Source of the DNA: Amoebophrya sp. AT5.2
Taxonomy: Eukaryota > Sar > Dinophyceae > Syndiniales > Amoebophryaceae
DNA length: 11,228 bases
Reading direction: 5' to 3'
Assembly: GCA_005223375.1 (NCBI GenBank)
Contig: RXOD01006116.1
Location: forward strand, 1-11,228
A program made the position numbers and the translations under genes. Below are positions 7,240-11,228 of this stretch, one piece after another (positions within the stretch are counted from its first letter, which is position 1; each line of letters opens with the position of its first letter). The notes beneath the pieces are model-generated. The model had not been told where the DNA came from. It saw only the letters and a list, made by a program, of their open reading frames with translations, and made no database searches.

Positions 7240-8844
7240 AGCTTTACCTTCCTTAATTCTTCGTAGGCGTACTATTGATCCGAGTAATCCTAATCGTGCT
7301 TCTGTTTCTGTTTTTTTTTTACTTTTAAGTATTTCTATAAGCTTCTACAACCCCAACTATGAGTCACGCTCCTACAACATCAACTCGTCGTAGCCGTAGG
7401 TAGCCGTAGCGAACAAACCGAGATATAATTGTGCTGCGCGAACAAGCGCTATTTTGCGATAGACTTTGGAATGCAACTTCACCACGACGCCAGCGTTTTG
7501 TCACCCCACACCGCGTTCTTGTTTGTATGTCAACTCGACTAACAAACCGATTCTGCCGAACACACGAACACGCTCAGACAAGAGACGCAGCGTTGCTTGG
7601 TAAACCGCAGCAGAAAAAGCGCCAAAGAAAACTACTTCTGCAGTGCCTCGCGTGAGCTCGCTTTGTTCGTTTCAGATGTTGTAAAGAGCTCTGTCTCTGA
7701 GGTCATACATAGATTTTCATAACGGAAAAATGTTGCGTTTGCGAGAGTCTGGCTGTGTTTACTATCTGCGGCCGAATTCTAGTCAAAATCCTGTCACATT
7801 AGTGGCTAACAGGAGGCCGAGCTTCGCGATACGATCAGCCTGTGATTATGTTGCACGACGACGTAGTCCGTATGCGTTTCGCCGACAAGAAAACCTGGCT
7901 TAAGCTGCTGAGGTGAGATGTGCAATCAAAAAAAGTAATGTAGCTGCAGAAAACGAAAAGGTCGCAAAGAAATAAGTAGAAATAACCTACGTAGAGACGT
8001 AGATTCACAGCTATTAGTTACCGTCATAGATATGATAAAGTTAAAGAACGGCGCACGCCAGCAGCATTCGGTTTGGTTTTGCGGACACAGAACCTACACA
8101 CGACGACGACAACGCCAAACGAATCGTAAAAACTAACTTTGTTCGGGCCAAAAACGAGAACTACACAGCAGCTGCAGCGGGCCTACATGTACAACTCGCA
8201 GAGCTTCGGGCATTTGTTCCCCTTGCGCTTGACGAGCTATGCTAGGGCTTGCTCGCTTTTTTACGTACGAAGGACCTCGCCACTAGTATCCTCTTTCCCC
8301 CCGGCGGTCGTGTAGTAGCTGGGCGTCGTCCTCTTCGTTTTCCTGCTCAATTTTCTGTGCTCCTCACGCACAGATTTATGGCAATGCCAATGCGAGGGCG
8401 GTCGTTCATTAATTCTTTTTCAGTTCTTGGGCTTGCAGTCGGCGGGCGCGCGCGTTTTATGCAGAGGCATTACGAAGGGGCGTCTTAATACGGGCAAGAT
8501 GGAATAGTGCAGGGGCTGGTGCTCCTATGCGTGCGAATCGCTGGCGTAACCGCAATGCGTCAATTTCTGGATGCTCAGCGCGAATCCCAATAGCGTTCAT
8601 GACGCTGGCAACGGCAAGCGCTTGCAGGCATTATCGTGGCGGCGCGCACACAATTTCCTTTCGAACGCCAACGAAACAATGAATTTATGCAACAGTCGTT
8701 TGGAGGCGAGCACCTTACTCCCACATGCAAATGGGCGGGGGCGTGCGACGTGTTCGCCGCATTTTTACGACAAAAAAAAGTTCAGGAGTGGGTTTAGAAA
8801 AAATAAAATCTTAATCTTTGCGGACATAGATATGGCCTGCTGAT
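7240..8844. other. Long stretch without a supported gene
   Basis: About 1.6 kb between the start region of the SPIN90-like gene and the end of the LIM gene. Short plus-strand frames (7431-7655, 8249-8488, 8571-8843) have no recognisable domain, mixed composition and no codon bias like the neighbouring genes. On the plus strand TTAATTCTTTTTCAG ends at 8423 and resembles a splice acceptor, so a plus-strand exon around 8424-8488 cannot be fully excluded. A small repeat lies at 7391-7409 and short palindromes (CTACGTAG near 7988) are present. I looked for tRNA B-box, snRNA and 5S-like sequences and saw none. Confidence 0.5.
7391..7409 (+). repeat. TAGCCGTAG direct repeat
   Basis: The 9-mer TAGCCGTAG occurs at 7391-7399 and again at 7401-7409, separated by one base and preceded by a further partial unit (GTCG). 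The units contain CCGTAG and GTAGCC, the opening letters of the dinoflagellate spliced leader, but no T-run or GGCTCAAG follows. A plain microsatellite is the simpler reading. Confidence 0.5.
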
Positions 8845-8904
8845 CTACTCGAGCTTGACGAGCGGCCCCCCCAGAAAGTTCTTCGGCAGACCGGTGGGCT
8901 CCCG
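8845..8904 (-). other. Coding-like in-frame extension after the TAG of the LIM gene
   Basis: Immediately after the TAG at 8905-8907 the same frame continues for 19 codons (REPTGLPKNFLGGPLVKLE) to a second TAG at 8845-8847. All codons but two end in G or C, as in the exon upstream, and the composition looks protein-like rather than UTR-like. Possible explanations are stop-codon readthrough (the stop is followed by CGG), UAG used as a sense codon, a recent nonsense mutation that shortened the protein, a sequencing error, or chance. Nothing here decides between them. Confidence 0.4.
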
Positions 8905-9749
8905 CTACCACTGCGTCATTGCTTCCACCATTGGTGCGCAGTCCATGCAGACATAGTCGTCGTCCTTGCACTTAACCTTCAGCTTTTTGTCCTTGATCAG
9001 ATCCTTCTTCTTCTTGTACTCACCACTAAACGTCATGCCGCACTCTTGGCACAACCGCTCCTCGCCCGAACCCAGATTGTCCAACGACGGGGCGCGACCC
9101 GTTTGCTTCCGCTTGAAGTCCTGAATCTCAAACTCCTCAAACAGCGGACAACAATCCATGCAAATAAACTCCGCGTCGGAAACCTGTGGTTCGGTCGTGG
9201 AAGGTTCGTTTCTTTTAGCTAGGTGAACCATGTTGGTGCGCCCTGCTACGCCATCAGAACCTAAGCTGCATTCAAGTGTTCTACGCGGTCGCCGTGCTGG
9301 AGCGACCAGAACATCTCACCGTTGCAACTTGCAATCCGAGTTCCGTGTTGCGGTACTAACTTCGACGAATACATTCAGAGAGTGAGAGGCTCCAAACGCC
9401 TCCATAACATTACAGGAACAGCATCTATCTGTAACGATGAAGCGGACTGTTCTGGTACCTTTTCCCTCTTCGCTTTGTCTGCGATTGCGTTTTTCTTTCG
9501 CTTGAACTCTCCTTGGATCGGTACGCCGCACATGTTACACTTGAAGCAGGACTTGTGGAAAGCTTGGCCGCCGACGTGGAGGACCTCCCCGGACCCGAGC
9601 AGCGTCTTCTTGCAAATCTTGCACTTGCCCGCCGCCTTCTTCGCGCACTTCTGGCACCACGGCTTCCCCTTCGGCCCGATAAAGTACTCACCCTCAATCT
9701 CGGCCCCGCACTCCCCGCAGAAGGTCATATCCTCGTCGCTCGACGGCAT
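8905..9749 (-). CDS. Small LIM-type zinc-binding protein, two exons
   Basis: Exon 1 is 9749-9459 and exon 2 is 9183-8905, giving 189 residues. A full LIM pattern is visible: C43, C46, H65, C68 form the first finger and C71, C74, C105, C108 the second. Two more units resemble a LIM second finger alone: C11/C14 with C32/C35 at the N-terminus, and C142/C145 with C176/C179 at the C-terminus. All three share CxxCG, four residues, then GE[YF]. The loop between cysteine pairs is 17 residues in the first unit but 30 in the other two, longer than the usual 16-21 and Lys-rich. LIM domains are protein-binding zinc modules, often at actin structures or in the nucleus; which applies here is unknown. The linker (about 110-140) is charged. 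No signal peptide or membrane segment. The start ATG (AGAAAATGCC) lies just after an acceptor-like GGACAG. The frame ends at TAG, with a coding-like tail beyond it. Confidence 0.82.
9184..9458 (-). other. Intron of the LIM gene (275 nt)
   Basis: Donor GAAAAG|GTACCAGAAC at 9458 and acceptor GAACCACAG|GTT at 9184, phase 0. Removing it places C105/C108 exactly 30 residues after C74, the same spacing as C145 to C176 in the next unit, which is strong internal proof of the junction. The unspliced exon 1 frame runs on for 27 residues without cysteines before stopping. The intron contains no ORF or obvious element. Confidence 0.85.
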
Positions 9750-10435
9750 TTTCTGTCCGGGTTTGACAGAAACCAGTTGCAGGCACCAGATACAACGAAA
9801 GCAAACAAATAAAGAATCAACACTGGTGCGTCTGCGGTATCTCTCTCGCTTTTTTATCTATCAGCAATTAATTTTCAACAATCGGACAATGACAAGCAAA
9901 TCAATTCAATAACAAAAAAATCTAAATAATCTCCTAAAAAATAGCAAGTGACGCGGGGTTGCAAAACTAGGGCGGAGAGCGAGAACGTCACTGGAAGGTA
10001 GCACGGTATCGGGTCGGTTCACGACGTGCAAGAAACGTGAAGCGCGCTTTTTGTACTACTTAGACGATGGACATCGACGCTGCACCTGCAATACACGATA
10101 CCGAGCAGCGGAGATTCGCACGCACGACTGTGACTCAATCATCCACATTCTAAACAATGCTACATTCGATACCGTTTACCGATGCGTGACATAGAAAAGT
10201 CAGACACCAAGGTGGATTTTTCTTGGAAATTAAGTGAATGTTGAGATGACCGATTCATGTTCGTCCACCCGCCATTTCAAAACTTTTAAACGCTTGGACG
10301 ATCCTCACTGCTACTTGCAACATGGGCACGGCATCGGCACCTCCCGCACCGATCTATAATTATTCAACGTCGCGTTTGTTTGTTTCTATTTAAGCCAGCA
10401 CGGGTAAAAAAGAAGTCGTGTTTTATTGCAGATGT
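9750..10435. other. Gene-poor stretch
   Basis: It should contain the promoter and leader of the LIM gene at its left side. The part from 9820 to 9950 is strongly AT-rich with several A-runs. The rest is mixed. A 28-residue plus-strand frame at 10067-10153 (MDIDAAPAIHDTEQ...) is too short to support. No tRNA, snRNA or repeat was recognised. Confidence 0.5.
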
Positions 10436-10647
10436 TCAAGGAAATTTATTTTCATCGATTTGAGCTGTCACCTTCAGACTCAGGAGGTAGAATTTGTTCG
10501 ACGAGTTCCTGTTGTTCATTTCTGGGTGAAACTTCTGGCAGTAACGCATGGCATCCATTCTGCCTTCATCAAGTGCTGGTCGAAATCCAAAGTAATCACG
10601 AGTGTTAACTGGGAAGCCAAGAGGCCCTTGCGGGCGCAGAGGTCTTC
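10436..10647 (-). CDS. Possible C-terminal exon of an unrecognised protein
   Basis: The minus frame ending with TGA next to 10436 reads RRPLRPQGPLGFP, then NTRDYFGFRPALDEGRMDAM, then RYCQKFHPEMNNRN and SSNKFYLLSLKV. The aromatic-rich, mixed composition looks like real protein. It follows an uninterrupted T10 run ending CCAACGAG (minus strand), a good polypyrimidine tract and acceptor, so I place the exon start near 10647. The frame stays open further upstream (to about 10729) but with low-complexity YYFFF over the T-run, as expected for intron. There is no ATG at its start, so an upstream exon is needed. I could not find one with matching phase. A second frame over the same bases also stays open for about 45 codons, so the call is tentative. 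Confidence 0.35.
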
Positions 10648-10680
10648 TCGTTGGAAAAAAAAAATAATAAGTTTTGCACT

Positions 10681-10902
10681 TTATTTCACCTTCTGGAACT
10701 GTCGTGCCTGTCCGGTCCGTGCCTGCCAACTACGGCGGTTTGCTTTTATGCCGCCTTTTCTCTCCCGCCGCTGTTTCTCGTGAACGCCAGGACCCCGCTT
10801 CGCCCTGCGTTCCTTGTTCCAGCAATAGCAACTACGAGAGTACAGACCACGGAGCCGTTGACGTAGGTAGACCGCTAGTAGTACTGGAATCCAACCACAC
10901 AA
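10681..10902 (-). CDS. Possible exon coding a very basic segment
   Basis: A minus frame reads NKERRAKRGPGVHEKQRRER and then KGGIKANRRSWQART before a TAA at 10681-10683. It is rich in Arg/Lys like a ribosomal or RNA-binding protein, but I recognise no family. It has no ATG. Near its end AAG|GTGAAATAAAG could be a donor leading to the T-run acceptor near 10648, but the phase then gives a short tail ending at a TAA rather than the longer frame of the next exon. It may instead be 3' UTR of the gene to the right. Confidence 0.2.
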   Translation of the reverse strand: MCGWIPVLLAVYLRQRLRGLYSRSCYCWNKERRAKRGPGVHEKQRRERKGGIKANRRSWQARTGQARQFQKVK

Positions 10903-10916
10903 GTTCCTGCGTTCGC

Positions 10917-11126
10917 TCAGAAAACCAGGTCGGTGGTGTTAATTGGCGGGGCGTCGTCGACCGGGGCTTCGCCCGAGACGTCGCATGGCAGGATTTTGTA
11001 GGACAACGCGGAATCGATCCAGTACGTGTCACCCTTCTTGTCGCCGTTGATGCTCACACAAGAAGTCGAATCCTTCGCCACGTCGCAGGTGCCCACCTCA
11101 ACAACGAGCAGGGTCAATTTATCAGA
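10917..11126 (-). CDS. Last exon of a gene entering from the right edge, unknown product
   Basis: The minus frame from about 11126 to a TGA at 10917-10919 shows clear coding bias, with most codons ending in G or C. It reads SDKLTLLVVEVGTCDVAKD, then STSCVSINGDKKGDTYWID, then SALSYKILPCDVSGEAP, and ends NTTDLVF. It has three cysteines and an N-x-T site near the end (NTTD), so a secreted or luminal domain is possible, but I recognise no family. Upstream of 11126 the sequence turns pyrimidine-rich (CCGCCCTAATTGAG), suggesting an acceptor; an alternative acceptor (TTGTTGAG) would start the exon at 11096. Exons further upstream lie outside the window. Confidence 0.5.
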   Translation of the reverse strand, partial: SDKLTLLVVEVGTCDVAKDSTSCVSINGDKKGDTYWIDSALSYKILPCDVSGEAPVDDAPPINTTDLVF

Positions 11127-11228
11127 CTCAATTAGGGCGGATGAATGTGGAACGAATAGTGAAGAAGGGGGTGACTGCATACGCAGACAGTAGTGCACTA
11201 ATGAAGCTAAGATCATCAACATCCGTGG

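Noticed and set aside
8249..8488. Plus-strand frame with an internal acceptor-like TTCTTTTTCAG
   Set aside because: No recognisable protein, no donor partner found, and base composition unlike the confident genes.
11041..11100. GGATTCGACTT on the minus strand, similar to a tRNA T-loop
   Set aside because: It lies in a well-biased coding frame and no cloverleaf arms can be drawn around it.
1..11228. CRISPR, toxin-antitoxin, prophage, transposase or other bacterial systems
   Set aside because: No regular spaced repeats, no Shine-Dalgarno-led operons and no integrase or transposase motifs; gene structure is eukaryotic with introns.

Overview
The window looks like a stretch of nuclear genome from a protist, most likely an alveolate. 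A dinoflagellate or syndinian relative is the favoured guess, but it is not proven. The grounds are: GC-rich coding blocks broken by AT-richer introns with GT...AG ends; proteins with long Gly/Ser/Ala/Met-rich disordered stretches; eukaryote-only domains (UBA-like, LIM, SPIN90/Ldb17-type); every convincing gene on the minus strand; and, just upstream of one gene, a sequence resembling the 3' half of the dinoflagellate spliced leader. I see no operons, Shine-Dalgarno sites, CRISPR arrays, insertion sequences, tRNA or rRNA genes.

Layout from left to right, all genes reading leftwards. (1) Positions 1-1353: the N-terminal 451 codons of a gene running off the left edge, with a UBA-like helical domain followed by a long Gly/Met/Gln/Pro-rich prion-like region. 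(2) Positions 1354-2578: no convincing gene; one small tandem duplication and an A-tract behind the next gene. (3) Positions 2579-3859: a single-exon reading frame for an unrecognised coiled-coil plus disordered protein, with possible extra 5' exons up to 4163. (4) Positions 4164-5206: gene-poor. (5) Positions 5207-7169 (start uncertain, perhaps 7189): a two-exon gene for a SPIN90/Ldb17-like (WISH/DIP1/SPIN90) actin regulator. (6) Positions 7240-8844: about 1.6 kb without a supported gene. (7) Positions 8905-9749: a two-exon gene for a small LIM-type zinc-binding protein built from three related zinc units. (8) Positions 9750-10435: gene-poor. (9) Positions 10436-11126: coding-like exons, including the last exon of a gene that enters from the right edge.

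The two best introns (6149-6326 and 9184-9458) are supported by protein-level evidence across the junction. In the LIM gene, removing the intron restores a 30-residue spacing identical to that of the next repeat. In the SPIN90-like gene it restores a GEMLLQFLNK segment that fits the family pattern. Both introns begin GTAC and end ACACAG or CCACAG, so this genome may have its own splice-site preference.

The genes do not form an obvious pathway. Two touch the cytoskeleton by family (SPIN90-like, LIM), but that is weak as functional linkage. The points most worth checking are the possible relict spliced leader, the SPIN90-like protein in a lineage where Arp2/3 is patchy, the three-unit LIM protein with an in-frame TAG and a coding-like tail, and the GTAC introns.
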